This document shows, piece by piece, positions 1 to 8,444 of a DNA stretch of 64,000 nt. The translations under genes were made by a program, and so were the position numbers. The stretch's first letter is position 1. Each line of letters opens with the position of its first letter. Below the pieces are notes generated by a model. The model searched no databases. It was given only the letters and a program-made list of their open reading frames with translations, and was not told the DNA's origin. Source of the stretch: an uncultured Bacteroidales bacterium. GTDB taxonomy: Bacteria > Bacteroidota > Bacteroidia > Bacteroidales > Bacteroidaceae. The stretch is from assembly GCA_902798425.1 (NCBI GenBank), contig CADBWR010000013.1:1-64000 (forward strand). The letters are read 5' to 3'.

Positions 1-2
1 CT

Positions 3-140
3 CCTAAAGAGCGCGAGGCCATCCGTGAAGTGATGCGCTGGGCAGGGCCAAGAATGATATGGTATGCCCCAAAGGATGCCTTCATTCATTTTTTTCATAG
101 GTGGACAAGGGACTGGCACCTGTTCCAAAGAGGTCTTTGA
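3..140 (+). CDS. Possible 3' end of an unrecognised gene (partial)
   Basis: An open frame enters from the left edge and ends at TGA 138-140, giving 45 residues that start PKEREAIREVMRWAG. No start codon is visible and I do not recognise a family. The last third of the frame runs through the REP-like repeat at 101-126, so the true end of the gene may have been altered by that repeat, or the frame may be chance. The gene to the right (Maf) is on the opposite strand, so this would be a convergent pair. Confidence 0.25.
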   Translation, partial: PKEREAIREVMRWAGPRMIWYAPKDAFIHFFHRWTRDWHLFQRGL

Positions 141-211
141 ATTGATACACAAGAAAATGATAGAAACCTTTGGAATTTTCGAGGCGGATCGCGGGACAGT
201 CCCCTGATCCA
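101..211. repeat. REP-like inverted repeat pair
   Basis: The stretch at 101-126 (GTGGACAAGGGACTGGCACC and onward) and the reverse complement of 191-210 share the pattern GGA.CA.GGGACTG. The two are therefore imperfect inverted copies about 65 bp apart. The right copy also holds a small perfect hairpin, GGGAC-A-GTCCC, at 193-203. This arrangement resembles REP doublets that are mobilised by RAYT transposases in other bacteria. No transposase is present in the window. Confidence 0.5.
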
Positions 212-218
212 CTTGGGG

Positions 219-788
219 CTACTTTAAAAACGTGCGGAGGGCTTCGTAGATGCGCTGGACAGGGAGGCCCATGACGTTGAAGTAACTGCCGTTGAGCTGC
301 GTCACGCCGACATAGCCTATCCACTCCTGGATGCCGTAGGAGCCAGCCTTGTCGAAGGGACGGTAATGGGTGACGTAATAGTTGATTTCGTCGTCGCTCA
401 GCTGCTTGAAGGTGACGTCGGTCAATACGGAGAAGGACTGCTGGCGCTCCGTGGTGGTCAGCGTGACGCCCGTTATCACTTGATGGGTCTTGCCGCTCAA
501 CGCGTGGAGCATGCGGCAGGCGTCAGCCTCGTCGTGGGGCTTGCCCATCACTTCGTCGTCCAGAACGACAATGGTGTCGGCGGTAATAACCAGTTCGTCG
601 GCAGCCATGGTCTCACGGTAGGCAGCGGCCTTCTTCTGTGAGATATACTCGGCAATCTGGCGGGTAGGCAGAGTGGCGGGATAGCTCTCGTCAATGCCGT
701 TGATGACGCGCACCTCGAAGGGCACGTCAAGACCCGCCAGCAGTTCCTTTCTACGGGGCGAATTGCTCGCCAATATAATCTTATACAT
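219..788 (-). CDS. maf: Maf-family nucleoside triphosphate pyrophosphatase
   Basis: This 189-residue cytosolic protein matches the Maf/YhdE family, which hydrolyses non-canonical or excess nucleoside triphosphates (dTTP/UTP type) to the monophosphate and pyrophosphate. The family signature SNSPRR is at residues 8-13, directly after the first beta strand (YKIILA). The acidic TADTIVVLDD block and the MGKPHDEADA block follow near residues 68-90, as expected for the metal and substrate site. The length is normal. It is the last gene of a leftward group after nitroreductase, DUF2520 and the KdsC-like phosphatase, separated from the last by an array of 7-bp repeats. Maf next to KdsC-like and DUF2520 genes is a common order in Bacteroidales (recalled, not searched). 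Confidence 0.93.
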   Translation of the reverse strand: MYKIILASNSPRRKELLAGLDVPFEVRVINGIDESYPATLPTRQIAEYISQKKAAAYRETMAADELVITADTIVVLDDEVMGKPHDEADACRMLHALSGKTHQVITGVTLTTTERQQSFSVLTDVTFKQLSDDEINYYVTHYRPFDKAGSYGIQEWIGYVGVTQLNGSYFNVMGLPVQRIYEALRTFLK

Positions 789-890
789 TAAACATTAACC
801 ATTAAACATTAACCATTAAACATTAAACATTAACCATTAAACATTAACCATTAACCATTAAGCATTATGCATTATGCATTAAGCATTATT
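786..890. repeat. 15-unit 7-bp tandem repeat (CATTAAM family)
   Basis: Fifteen consecutive heptanucleotides fill the whole gap between maf and the KdsC-like gene. They read CATTAAA or CATTAAC for ten units, then CATTAAG, CATTATG, CATTATG, CATTAAG and CATTATT. The period is exactly 7 bp with no slippage, and variation is confined mainly to the last two bases of each unit. The array starts 2 bp before the maf start codon complement ends and finishes 1 bp before the stop of the next gene, so it is flush with both genes. Confidence 0.95.
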
Positions 891-891
891 C

Positions 892-1410
892 TCACCAGCC
901 GAAGGCCTTCTCGTCCTTCAGCCACTTGCCCTGTGCACGCAGCGTCTGCTCTATCACATCGCGACCACAGCCGTAACCACCACGATACTGGCTGACATAG
1001 CAGCTGATGTCGCGGACCTCATGACAGGCATCCTGCGGACAGACGGGACAGCCCACCAGTCGCATGACCTCCAAATCGGGGATGTCGTCGCCCATGAACA
1101 TCACCTCGTCGTCTGTCAAGCCGTACTTCTGCTTGAACTCCTCGTAGACCTTGATTTTCACGGCAGCACCGAGGTAGATGTCCTGCATGCCGAGACCTTC
1201 GTAGCGGTGGCGCACAGCCTCTATCTTGCAGCCGGAGATGATGGCGATACGCAGCCCCATCTTGAGGGCTAACTGGATGGCATAGCCGTCCTTGATATTC
1301 ACGGTACGCAGCGGTGTGCCGTCAGTGGCCAGGGTGATGGTCTCTGCAGAGAGCACGCCGTCGAGGTCAAACACGATGGCTCGTATCTTCTGTAAGTCGT
1401 AATTGATCAT
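892..1410 (-). CDS. kdsC: KdsC-like 3-deoxy-D-manno-octulosonate 8-phosphate phosphatase (HAD superfamily)
   Basis: This 172-residue C0-type HAD phosphatase has no cap domain. It carries the nucleophile motif FDLDGVL with Asp15 and Asp17, the second motif IISG near residue 57-60, and the third motif MGDDIPD at 106-112. These are typical of KdsC, which removes the phosphate of KDO-8-phosphate on the way to lipopolysaccharide inner core sugar. The CMP-KDO synthetase kdsB lies about 22 kb to the right. The start codon lies inside the upstream DUF2520 gene (44 bp overlap), indicating translational coupling. Related HAD phosphatases act on N-acylneuraminate 9-phosphate, so the substrate is inferred. 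Confidence 0.85.
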   Translation of the reverse strand: MINYDLQKIRAIVFDLDGVLSAETITLATDGTPLRTVNIKDGYAIQLALKMGLRIAIISGCKIEAVRHRYEGLGMQDIYLGAAVKIKVYEEFKQKYGLTDDEVMFMGDDIPDLEVMRLVGCPVCPQDACHEVRDISCYVSQYRGGYGCGRDVIEQTLRAQGKWLKDEKAFGW

Positions 1411-2140
1411 GTTGTTTCTTATCTTGTATACTTTCTGACATCAGGTTATAGATGGCTTGCAGGCGTCCGTCGAGCAGTGCCGACTGGGCAGCCATCACGT
1501 TCTGGTCGCCACGGGCAGCAGGGCCCGTCTGGGCTTCGGTGGGGTGCAACTCGTGCACCTTACGTGCCGTCTCGTCAACCAACGGCAGCATCACATCGAA
1601 GGGCAGTCCCTTGCGTGCCAGTACGTCGGCAGCCAGCGTATAGCAGTGGTTGGCGAAGTTGCAGGCAAAGACGGCAGCCAGGTGCAGGTATTTGCGGTCG
1701 GCCGTGGAGAGCTCGTAGACATGGGCAGACAGCGACTCGGCAACAGCCCTGATGCGTGGGTCGGCACCCTCGATGAACAGTGGTATCTCGCGGAAGTTCA
1801 CCTCTCGGTCCATCGAGAAGGTCTGCATGGGATAGAGCACGCCAGCATGGCAGTTATAGCCGTCGAACACGCTGAGCGGCATGGAGCCTGCGGTATGGAC
1901 GAGGAGAACCTCCCCCTGCCCCCTCCCAGAGGAGGGGGTGTTTGGCGACAGGCGACTATAAAGATGCTGGATGACCTCCTGCAGGGCGCTGTCCTTCACC
2001 GCAATGATATAGATGTCGGCATGCTGGGGCAGTTCAGCCAACGTGCGACTGTTGACGCTCGTCAGCTGATGGCCCGCCTGGAGCAGTGCCTTACCCATGT
2101 GTGTCGCTACGCGACCTCGTCCGATTAATGCTATATTCAT
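1367..2140 (-). CDS. DUF2520 / Rossmann-like NAD(P)-binding protein
   Basis: This 257-residue protein begins with a dinucleotide-binding fold ([14 protein letters not shown], residues 3-16) and has the family block [11 protein letters not shown] near residues 82-92, followed by a helical C-terminal half. The family looks like an F420/ketopantoate-reductase-type oxidoreductase, but its reaction is not known. Residues 61-78 (reading [16 protein letters not shown]) sit exactly where relatives have a short loop before HTAGS. They are encoded by a GC-rich palindromic repeat, so the gene appears to carry an in-frame repeat insertion. It overlaps the downstream KdsC-like gene by 44 bp. An octad repeat array fills the upstream spacer. 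Confidence 0.85.
   Translation of the reverse strand: MNIALIGRGRVATHMGKALLQAGHQLTSVNSRTLAELPQHADIYIIAVKDSALQEVIQHLYSRLSPNTPSSGRGQGEVLLVHTAGSMPLSVFDGYNCHAGVLYPMQTFSMDREVNFREIPLFIEGADPRIRAVAESLSAHVYELSTADRKYLHLAAVFACNFANHCYTLAADVLARKGLPFDVMLPLVDETARKVHELHPTEAQTGPAARGDQNVMAAQSALLDGRLQAIYNLMSESIQDKKQHDQLRLTEDTSHRV
1903..1955. repeat. GC-rich palindromic repeat inserted in a coding sequence
   Basis: On the plus strand the segment reads CTCCCCCTGCCCCCTCCCAG followed by AGGAGGGGGTGTTTGGCGAC. CCCCCTCC and GGAGGGGG form a short perfect stem around a CAGA loop. Base composition differs sharply from the flanking gene. I recall nearly identical GC-rich palindromes scattered in other Prevotella genomes. 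Here it keeps the reading frame of the DUF2520 gene. Confidence 0.65.
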
Positions 2141-2147
2141 TTTGAAG

Positions 2148-2213
2148 AAGTTAAAGAAGTGAAGAAGTGAAGAAGGTAAGAAGTTAAAGAAGGTAAGAAG
2201 TTAGGAAGGTAGA
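2148..2213. repeat. 8-9 bp degenerate tandem repeat (AAGAAGTK family)
   Basis: The spacer between the DUF2520 gene and the nitroreductase consists of about eight units alternating AAGTTAAAG, AAGTGAAG and AAGGTAAG, with a period of mostly 8 bp. It is purine-rich on the plus strand and seems to hold no promoter box, consistent with both genes being in one leftward operon. Confidence 0.75.
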
Positions 2214-2216
2214 GGC

Positions 2217-2741
2217 CTAAAACTTCTCTAAGTGTACGCTCTCCCACTTCAACTTGTCTTCGTTCTGCGGCTTGCGCTCGTCGGCCTTGTGACCAACGGC
2301 GAGAATGCACAGACACGACAGGTTCTCTGGAATATTCAGCACACCCTGGATGACGGTGTCTGCCGAGGTGCCGTCAGAGAGTCCGCGACCACGCATCTGC
2401 ACCCAGCAGGTGCCCAGACCTAACTCCTCAGCTTGGTACTGCATAGAGATGGCGGCAATGCTGCCGTCCTCTACCCAGCAGTCGTTCTGCAGGGGGTCGC
2501 CCAGCACCACGATGGCCAGTGCTGCATCGCGCAGAAACTGTCCTCCCAGGTCTTTGGCATCGGAGAGTTTCTCCAAATCGGTCTTGTCGTCGACCACGAC
2601 AAACTGCCAGGCACGCTGTCCCTTCGAGGTGGGTGACATCAGTGCTGCACGCAATATCAATTTCACGTCGTCGCCATTCACCTCCTCGGCAGTAAATTTG
2701 CGGTGTGAACGGCGCTGTTGTACTAATTCCTTAAAATCCAT
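2217..2741 (-). CDS. Nitroreductase-family FMN-dependent oxidoreductase
   Basis: From the ATG at 2739-2741 this is a 174-residue protein starting MDFKELVQQRRSHRKFT, the classic FMN-binding start of NADPH/NADH:FMN nitroreductases. It continues with the SPTSKGQRAWQFVVV block and a C-terminal ILAVGHKADER strand. It probably reduces a quinone, nitro or other electron-poor substrate in the cytosol; the natural substrate cannot be told. An in-frame ATG ten codons upstream exists, but MDFKEL matches the family start. A -7 box (TACCTTTG on the minus strand) lies 27 bp upstream, so this gene leads the operon through DUF2520, kdsC-like and maf. Confidence 0.88.
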   Translation of the reverse strand: MDFKELVQQRRSHRKFTAEEVNGDDVKLILRAALMSPTSKGQRAWQFVVVDDKTDLEKLSDAKDLGGQFLRDAALAIVVLGDPLQNDCWVEDGSIAAISMQYQAEELGLGTCWVQMRGRGLSDGTSADTVIQGVLNIPENLSCLCILAVGHKADERKPQNEDKLKWESVHLEKF

Positions 2742-2768
2742 AGTGCTTAATGAATGATAATTTGCCCA

Positions 2769-2776
2769 CAAAGGTA
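2769..2776 (-). promoter_or_regulatory. Bacteroidetes -7 promoter box (nitroreductase operon)
   Basis: TACCTTTG on the minus strand fits the consensus TAnnTTTG and lies 27 bp upstream of the nitroreductase start. It is divergent to the plus-strand box at 2842-2849. Confidence 0.7.
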
Positions 2777-2841
2777 CAAAAAAAATGCGAGAACAGCACT
2801 AGAAACAGACGAAAAAAGTTGGAACAGAAGAAGAAAGTTTG

Positions 2842-2849
2842 TACCTTTG
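2842..2849 (+). promoter_or_regulatory. Bacteroidetes -7 promoter box, near-leaderless
   Basis: TACCTTTG ends only 4 bp before the ATG at 2854, so transcription should begin at or a few bases from the start codon. This decides the start codon of the following gene against the in-frame TTG at 2839, which lies before the box. Confidence 0.7.
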
Positions 2850-2853
2850 CACT

Positions 2854-3849
2854 ATGAAAGTTGTCATCTACAAAGACGTCGACACACTACCCACCCTTCC
2901 CCAAGGTGCCTACTTCCACAGTCGTGAGCTGATGGAACTGTGTCAGCGTACGCCCCACCACAAGCCCTACATGGCTGTGGTGACAGACGATAACGAACAA
3001 GTGGTGGCGTGCCTCTTAGCCGTAGAGCGCTACCGCTATCCATGGATGCTGCCCCTCCTGCACCGCCAGGTGCGCATTCTGGGCGAGGGCGTCTATCGTG
3101 AGGATGTCGGCAATATCACGTCGGACGCTGTGAAATACTCAAAGAATATGCTCTTCTCGATGATGATTGACGCGCTGACACGCAAAGTCTTCGGGCGTTC
3201 TTTATATATAGAGGTGAGCAACCTGACGCAGAAGATGTTTGGCTATGCGCCACTCAGAGCTACGGGGTTCTTCCCCGTACGCTGGATGAGCATTCACAAC
3301 TCGCTGCACTCCAAGACTCCCGAGGAGCGCATCAGTCCACGCCAGTTAGAACGCGTGACTGCCGCCAGCCACCGTGGCATACAGACCCATGAGGTGCAGA
3401 CTGCCGACGACTTTCGCAACTTCTCACGACTGATGCGACGCCACTACTGGCTGAAGGTGCGCCGCTTTCTTCCTGACGACAGCTTCTTCCGCGGTATGAT
3501 GGAGACAGGACACTGCAAACTGCTGATAACAACATATAAGGGGAAAACGGTAGGCTGCTCCGTCATCGTCTATTCCGAGGGCGACGCCTACTTATGGTAT
3601 TCTGCATCGCGACGTAAGAGCTATGCCGCACTGCACCCCAATGCTGTCACTTTCTGGAACACCATTCGTAAAGCCCATCAGGACGGTTGCCAGCACATCC
3701 GTTTCATGGATGTAGGACTGCCCTTCCGTCGCAACCCCTACCGTGAATTCATCCTCAGCTTTGGCGGCAAAGAGGTGAGCACACTGCGCTGGTTCCGCAT
3801 CAACATCAAGTGGATTAACAAACTGGCGTCGTGGCTGTGGCGAGAGTAA
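2854..3849 (+). CDS. GNAT/FemAB-like acyltransferase
   Basis: This 331-residue protein has no signal peptide or membrane segment. The C-terminal half (about residues 180-310) has the pattern of the BioF2-like/FemAB acetyltransferase fold: GKTVGCSVIVYSEGDAYLWY, then a helix (LHPNAVTFWNTIRKAHQDG), then the strand CQHIRFMDVG and NPYREFILSFGG. Members of this group transfer acyl or aminoacyl groups and are often near envelope genes. The acceptor is unknown. It stands alone between a divergent promoter and a heptad repeat array ahead of a TonB receptor. The start at 2854 is chosen from the promoter position. Confidence 0.7.
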   Translation: MKVVIYKDVDTLPTLPQGAYFHSRELMELCQRTPHHKPYMAVVTDDNEQVVACLLAVERYRYPWMLPLLHRQVRILGEGVYREDVGNITSDAVKYSKNMLFSMMIDALTRKVFGRSLYIEVSNLTQKMFGYAPLRATGFFPVRWMSIHNSLHSKTPEERISPRQLERVTAASHRGIQTHEVQTADDFRNFSRLMRRHYWLKVRRFLPDDSFFRGMMETGHCKLLITTYKGKTVGCSVIVYSEGDAYLWYSASRRKSYAALHPNAVTFWNTIRKAHQDGCQHIRFMDVGLPFRRNPYREFILSFGGKEVSTLRWFRINIKWINKLASWLWRE

Positions 3850-3851
3850 TG

Positions 3852-3879
3852 CATAATTCATAATGCATAATTCATAATT
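3852..3879. repeat. 7-bp tandem repeat (CATAATK, 4 units)
   Basis: The units CATAATT, CATAATG, CATAATT and CATAATT follow one another exactly in the spacer after the acyltransferase stop codon, then decay into ATAATAAAAG. Confidence 0.85.
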
Positions 3880-3914
3880 ATAATAAAAGACCGAATTTTG
3901 CGTTATTATAGACA

Positions 3915-6329
3915 ATGAACGCAAAGAGACTACATCTTATCACTATACTCTTGCTGACGGCAATAGCCATGAGTGCCCAGCAATTCACACTCTCTGGAAA
4001 GGTGAGCGACCAAGACGGCAACGCCATTGAACTGGCAACGGTGTCGTGTCTGGAACAGGGCGCCGTGACGATGGCAAACCTGAAAGGCGAATACTCTATG
4101 AAGCTGCACACGGCAGACTCTGTGGTGGTGCGCTTCTCGATGGTGGGCTACCAAACCAAGACGCGCGTGCTGCGCAAACCTCGCGGCAACCAGAAGCTGC
4201 AGATTCAGCTGTCGCCCATGGAAGCGCTCCAGGAGGTCGTCGTGACAGAACACCGCAGACAGACAACAGGTACCGAACAACTTGACGTCAAAAATATCCG
4301 ACAGACACCCTCGACTACAGGCAATGCCGTCGAGGAACTGGTGCAACAACAGGCTGGCGTCTCCAGCCACAACGAGTTGTCGTCGCAGTATAACGTGCGT
4401 GGCGGTTCGTTTGACGAGAACTCCGTATATATCAACAACGTAGAGATATACCGTCCGCTGCTTATCCGCTCGGGACAGCAGGAAGGTCTAAGCATCATCA
4501 ACTCGGACATGGTGGAGAAGATTGGCTTCTCCAGCGGCGGCTTTGAAGCGAAATATGGCGACAAAATGTCGAGTGCGCTGGATATCCAATACCGCAAGCC
4601 CACCCGCTTTGAAGGCAACGCACAGGCATCGCTGCTGGGTGGCGCCATCTTCCTGGGCTATGCCAGCAAAAAAAAGTTGACAGCCAATGGTCTGCAACCG
4701 ACACCTAAATTCACTATGTCGCACGGCTTGCGCTACAAGACGACACGCTATCTGCTGGGGTCGCTGGAGACGAAAGGCGAATACAGTCCTAACTTCCTGG
4801 ACTACCAGACCTACATCACCTACCAGCCCAACGAACGGTGGTCGCTGGATATTATCGGTAACATCTCGGAGAACCACTACAACTTCCAACCCACGGACCG
4901 CGAGACATCGTTTGGCACAATGCAGAACGTGAAGACCTTCAAGGTGTATTTCGACGGACAGGAGCGCGACATCTTCCGTACGCTGTTTGCCACAGCACGA
5001 CTGACGCGCCACTTCGGACAGAACAGCAAGGTCAGTCTGCTGTATTCGGCCTTCCACACCAAGGAGCAGGAAACGTACGACATTCAAGGACAATACTGGC
5101 TGGACGACACACAGACGTCAGAACAGTTGGGCGTAGGCACCTATATGGAGCATGCCCGCAACTACCTGACTGCCAATGTGCAGAGCTTGAAACTGATAGC
5201 CAACCACAAGGTCGGACGACACGACTGGGAGGCTGGATTCACCATGAAATGGGAGAAGATAGAGGAGCAGGCTCGCGAATATGAGATGCGCGACAGCAGC
5301 GGCTACTCCATCCCCCACTCTGCCGACCGACTGGACATGATCTACTCGCTGGCATCGAAGAACGATATGCGGTCTACACGCATAGAAGGCTACATACAGG
5401 ACACCTACCGTTTTCAGACGGGTGGCGAGAAGCCCTGGTACATGACGCTGAACTACGGTGTTCGTATGGCCAACTGGAGCTATAACAAGGAGACCATCGT
5501 GTCACCACGTGTCTCGCTGGCCGCCATCCCGTCATGGAACCAAGACATGACATTCAGAATAGCAGCAGGACTCTACTACCAAGCACCATTCTATAAGGAG
5601 CTGCGCGACACGTCGACCATCAACGGACAGACGGTTGTCACGCTGAACAAGAAAATCAAAAGTCAGCGAAGCATCCACTTTGTCGGTGCCTTCGACTATC
5701 GTTTCCGCATGATGGAGCGCCCGTTCCGCTTCACGGCAGAAGCCTACTACAAGCTGATGGACAACCTGGTACCCTACAACGTGCAGAACATGAAGGTGGT
5801 GTACTACGGCGAAAACAAAGCCAGCGGATATGCGGCAGGACTGGACCTGAAACTGTATGGTGAATTTGTGCCTGGCACCGACTCCTGGATTACCTTCTCG
5901 GTGATGTCTACACGCCAGAAAATCAATGGCGTCAGCGTGCCCATGCCTACCGACCAGCGCTGGGGAGTCAACCTGCACTTCACAGACTATTTCCCCGGTA
6001 CTGAGCGCTGGAAGATGACACTCAAACTGGCCTTCGCCGACGGACTGCCCTTCGGTGCGCCACACCGCGGACTGGAGTATCAGCAGTTCCGTGCACCGGC
6101 CTACAAGCGTGCCGACATCGGCATGAGCTATCTGGCCGTAGGGAAGACGAATGGGAACCCGTCACTCAAAGAGCCACGTGTATGGATTGGTGTGGACGGA
6201 CTGAACATCTTCGGCATATCGAACGTCAACAGCTATTATTGGGTGACCGATGTCACCAACCATCAATATGCCGTGCCCAACTACCTCACAGGGCGCCAAA
6301 TCAACGCAAAAGTGTTGATAGAGTTTTAA
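3915..6329 (+). CDS. TonB-dependent outer membrane receptor
   Basis: This 804-residue protein begins with a signal peptide (MNAKRLHLITILLLTAIAMS, cut near AQQ). Residues 24-100 form a CarboxypepD_reg-like beta-sandwich (GKVSDQDGNAIELATVSC). The plug domain follows at about 105-225 (QEVVVTEHRRQTTG, then YNVRGGSFDENSVYINNVEIY). The rest is a 22-strand-type barrel with many aromatic-ended strands, closing with NAKVLIEF. Such receptors import siderophores, cofactors or glycans using TonB energy. No SusD partner is adjacent, which argues against a typical glycan-uptake pair, and the ligand cannot be read. It is monocistronic as far as seen. Confidence 0.9.
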   Translation: MNAKRLHLITILLLTAIAMSAQQFTLSGKVSDQDGNAIELATVSCLEQGAVTMANLKGEYSMKLHTADSVVVRFSMVGYQTKTRVLRKPRGNQKLQIQLSPMEALQEVVVTEHRRQTTGTEQLDVKNIRQTPSTTGNAVEELVQQQAGVSSHNELSSQYNVRGGSFDENSVYINNVEIYRPLLIRSGQQEGLSIINSDMVEKIGFSSGGFEAKYGDKMSSALDIQYRKPTRFEGNAQASLLGGAIFLGYASKKKLTANGLQPTPKFTMSHGLRYKTTRYLLGSLETKGEYSPNFLDYQTYITYQPNERWSLDIIGNISENHYNFQPTDRETSFGTMQNVKTFKVYFDGQERDIFRTLFATARLTRHFGQNSKVSLLYSAFHTKEQETYDIQGQYWLDDTQTSEQLGVGTYMEHARNYLTANVQSLKLIANHKVGRHDWEAGFTMKWEKIEEQAREYEMRDSSGYSIPHSADRLDMIYSLASKNDMRSTRIEGYIQDTYRFQTGGEKPWYMTLNYGVRMANWSYNKETIVSPRVSLAAIPSWNQDMTFRIAAGLYYQAPFYKELRDTSTINGQTVVTLNKKIKSQRSIHFVGAFDYRFRMMERPFRFTAEAYYKLMDNLVPYNVQNMKVVYYGENKASGYAAGLDLKLYGEFVPGTDSWITFSVMSTRQKINGVSVPMPTDQRWGVNLHFTDYFPGTERWKMTLKLAFADGLPFGAPHRGLEYQQFRAPAYKRADIGMSYLAVGKTNGNPSLKEPRVWIGVDGLNIFGISNVNSYYWVTDVTNHQYAVPNYLTGRQINAKVLIEF

Positions 6330-6377
6330 TAATGCTTAATAATCAATAGGCAATTCTCCTTTCTCGTAATTATTTCG

Positions 6378-6385
6378 TACCTTTG
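6378..6385 (+). promoter_or_regulatory. Bacteroidetes -7 promoter box (mce-mmd operon)
   Basis: TACCTTTG lies 35 bp upstream of the methylmalonyl-CoA epimerase start at 6421. The leader between them is AT-rich. Confidence 0.7.
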
Positions 6386-6420
6386 CACAATAATATAATA
6401 ACCAATTAATAATTGAGGGT

Positions 6421-6831
6421 ATGAAAATTTCTCACATTGAACATCTGGGCATTGCCGTCCAGAGCATCGAGGAGAGCCTGCCATTCTTCCAGAACGTGCT
6501 GGGCTTAGAGTGTTATGCAACAGAAGTGGTAGAAGACCAGAAGGTGAAGACCGCCTTCCTGAAGTGTGGCGAAGTGAAGCTGGAACTGCTGGAGCCCACA
6601 AGTCCTGAGAGCACCATCCAGAAGTGGCTGGACAAAGGCAACAAGGGCGTTCACCATGTAGCATTCTGCGTAGAGGACGGTGTAGCCAAAGCACTGGCAG
6701 AGGTCAGCGAGAATGGCGTACGCATCATTGACGAGAAGCCCCGCAAGGGTGCCGAGGGTCTGAACATTGCCTTCCTGCATCCGAAATCAACATGTGGCAT
6801 CCTCACAGAACTCTGTGAGCACCCAGAGTGA
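6421..6831 (+). CDS. mce: Methylmalonyl-CoA epimerase
   Basis: This 136-residue vicinal-oxygen-chelate protein interconverts (R)- and (S)-methylmalonyl-CoA, feeding the succinate-to-propionate route. Expected metal ligands are visible: His8 in HIEHLGIAV, Glu in the KLELLEP strand, His in the HHVAFCVED strand, and Glu near the C-terminus in ILTELCE. The length is typical. It leads an operon with the decarboxylase subunits, which use its product, and has its own -7 box 35 bp upstream. Confidence 0.95.
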   Translation: MKISHIEHLGIAVQSIEESLPFFQNVLGLECYATEVVEDQKVKTAFLKCGEVKLELLEPTSPESTIQKWLDKGNKGVHHVAFCVEDGVAKALAEVSENGVRIIDEKPRKGAEGLNIAFLHPKSTCGILTELCEHPE

Positions 6832-6841
6832 ATGAATAATT

Positions 6842-6869
6842 GATAATTGACAATTGATAATTGATAATT
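6842..6869. repeat. 7-bp tandem repeat (GAYAATT, 4 units)
   Basis: The units GATAATT, GACAATT, GATAATT and GATAATT run without gaps between mce and mmdA, followed by A-rich sequence up to the ATG at 6877. Confidence 0.9.
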
Positions 6870-6876
6870 AAAAAAA

Positions 6877-8442
6877 ATGAGCAAGCAATTAGAAAAGATT
6901 AAGCAACTCATCGAGAAGCGCGAACAGGCTCGTCTCGGTGGTGGAGAGAAGGCCATACAGAAGCAGCACGAGAAGGGCAAGTACACTGCTCGCGAGCGCG
7001 TTGAGATGCTGTTGGACAAGGGTTCGTTTGAAGAGTACGACATGTTCAAGGAGCATCGCTGCTACAACTTTGGTATGGAGAAGAAGAACTTCCTGGGCGA
7101 CGGTGTGGTAGCCGGTTCCGGTACCATCGACGGCCGTTTGGTATTCATCTTCGCACAAGACTTCACCGTACACGCCGGTTCGCTCAGTGAGACGATGTCA
7201 CAGAAAATCTGCAAGGTCATGGATATGGCCATGAAGATGGGTGCTCCGCTGATTGGTATCAACGACTCGGGAGGTGCACGTATTCAGGAAGGTATCAACG
7301 CACTGGCTGGTTACGCAGAGATTTTTGAGCGTAACATTCTAGCCTCAGGTGTGATTCCACAGATTTCGGGTATCTTCGGTCCTTGCGCCGGTGGTGCCGT
7401 TTACAGCCCTGCTCTGACTGACTTCACCCTGATGATGGAAGGTACATCATACATGTTCCTGACTGGTCCGAAGGTGGTGAAGACCGTGACTGGCGAAGAC
7501 ATCGATCAGGAGCATCTGGGTGGTGCATCAGTACACGCCTCGAAGTCGGGTGTTACCCACTTCACCGCTAAGACAGAGGAAGAGGCTGTAGAGATGCTGA
7601 AGACCCTGCTGAGCTATATTCCTTCAAACAACATGGAGCAGGCTCCTCGTAAGAAGTGCACAGACCCCATCGACCGTCTGGAGGACTCACTGAACGAGAT
7701 TATCCCCGAGAACCCCAACGAGGCATACGATATGTACAAGGTTATCTCGGCCATCACCGACGACCACGAATTCTTCGAGGTACAGCCTAAGTTTGCCAAG
7801 AACATCATCGTTGGTTTCGCACGCTTCAATGGTCAGAGCGTAGGAATCGTTGCTAACCAGCCCAGCTGCTATGCTGGTGTGCTGGACGTCAACGCCAGCC
7901 GTAAGGGTGCCCGTTTCGTACGTTTCTGCGACGCCTTCAATATTCCTATCGTATCACTGGTAGACGTGCCAGGATTCCTGCCTGGTACCGGTCAGGAGTA
8001 TAACGCCGTCATTCTGCATGGTGCTCAGTTGCTGTATGCTTACGGTGAGGCTACTGTGCCCAAGATTACTGTCACACTGCGTAAGTCATACGGTGGTTCA
8101 CACATCGTGATGGGTTCTAAGCAGTTGCACACCGACTTGAACTACGCATGGCCTTCTGCCGAGATTGCCGTGATGGGTGCTTCTGGTGCTGCCGCTGTGC
8201 TGTATGCCAAGGAGGCTAAGGCCAAGAAGGAAGCTGGTGAAGACGTTAAGGCATTCATCGCTGAGAAGGAGGAGGAGTACAACGAACTCTTCGCTAATCC
8301 TTACCAGGCTGCCAAGTATGGCTACATTGACGATGTCATCGAGCCTCGCAATACTCGTTTCCGCATCTGCCGTGCATTGGCCCAGTTGGCCACCAAGCGT
8401 GATTCGCTGCCTGCTAAGAAGCACGGTAACATTCCTATGTAA
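6877..8442 (+). CDS. mmdA: Methylmalonyl-CoA decarboxylase alpha subunit (carboxyltransferase, acyl-CoA carboxylase beta type)
   Basis: This 521-residue soluble carboxyltransferase of the PccB/MmdA family has two crotonase-like halves. Visible family blocks include the N-terminal YTARERVEMLLDKGSFEEYD, the oxyanion loop IGINDSGGARIQEG, GPCAGGAVYSPALTDF, and in the second half VDVPGFLPGTGQE and RKSYGGSHIVMGSK. It transfers the carboxyl group of (S)-methylmalonyl-CoA to biotin on the carrier protein, giving propionyl-CoA. Its neighbours (epimerase, a small 50-residue protein, biotin carrier) support MmdA rather than a propionyl-CoA carboxylase subunit. No biotin carboxylase is nearby. Confidence 0.93.
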   Translation: MSKQLEKIKQLIEKREQARLGGGEKAIQKQHEKGKYTARERVEMLLDKGSFEEYDMFKEHRCYNFGMEKKNFLGDGVVAGSGTIDGRLVFIFAQDFTVHAGSLSETMSQKICKVMDMAMKMGAPLIGINDSGGARIQEGINALAGYAEIFERNILASGVIPQISGIFGPCAGGAVYSPALTDFTLMMEGTSYMFLTGPKVVKTVTGEDIDQEHLGGASVHASKSGVTHFTAKTEEEAVEMLKTLLSYIPSNNMEQAPRKKCTDPIDRLEDSLNEIIPENPNEAYDMYKVISAITDDHEFFEVQPKFAKNIIVGFARFNGQSVGIVANQPSCYAGVLDVNASRKGARFVRFCDAFNIPIVSLVDVPGFLPGTGQEYNAVILHGAQLLYAYGEATVPKITVTLRKSYGGSHIVMGSKQLHTDLNYAWPSAEIAVMGASGAAAVLYAKEAKAKKEAGEDVKAFIAEKEEEYNELFANPYQAAKYGYIDDVIEPRNTRFRICRALAQLATKRDSLPAKKHGNIPM

Positions 8443-8444
8443 TT

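Noticed and set aside
786..890. CRISPR or phage attachment site in the heptad array
   Set aside because: There are no spacers; it is a plain tandem repeat, and no integrase or tRNA gene is present.
1457..2128. Long plus-strand frame antisense to the DUF2520 gene
   Set aside because: It mirrors the codons of a recognised gene on the other strand and has no family features.
4488..5093. Long minus-strand frame inside the TonB-dependent receptor gene
   Set aside because: The receptor on the plus strand is unambiguous; the antisense frame is a codon-use shadow.
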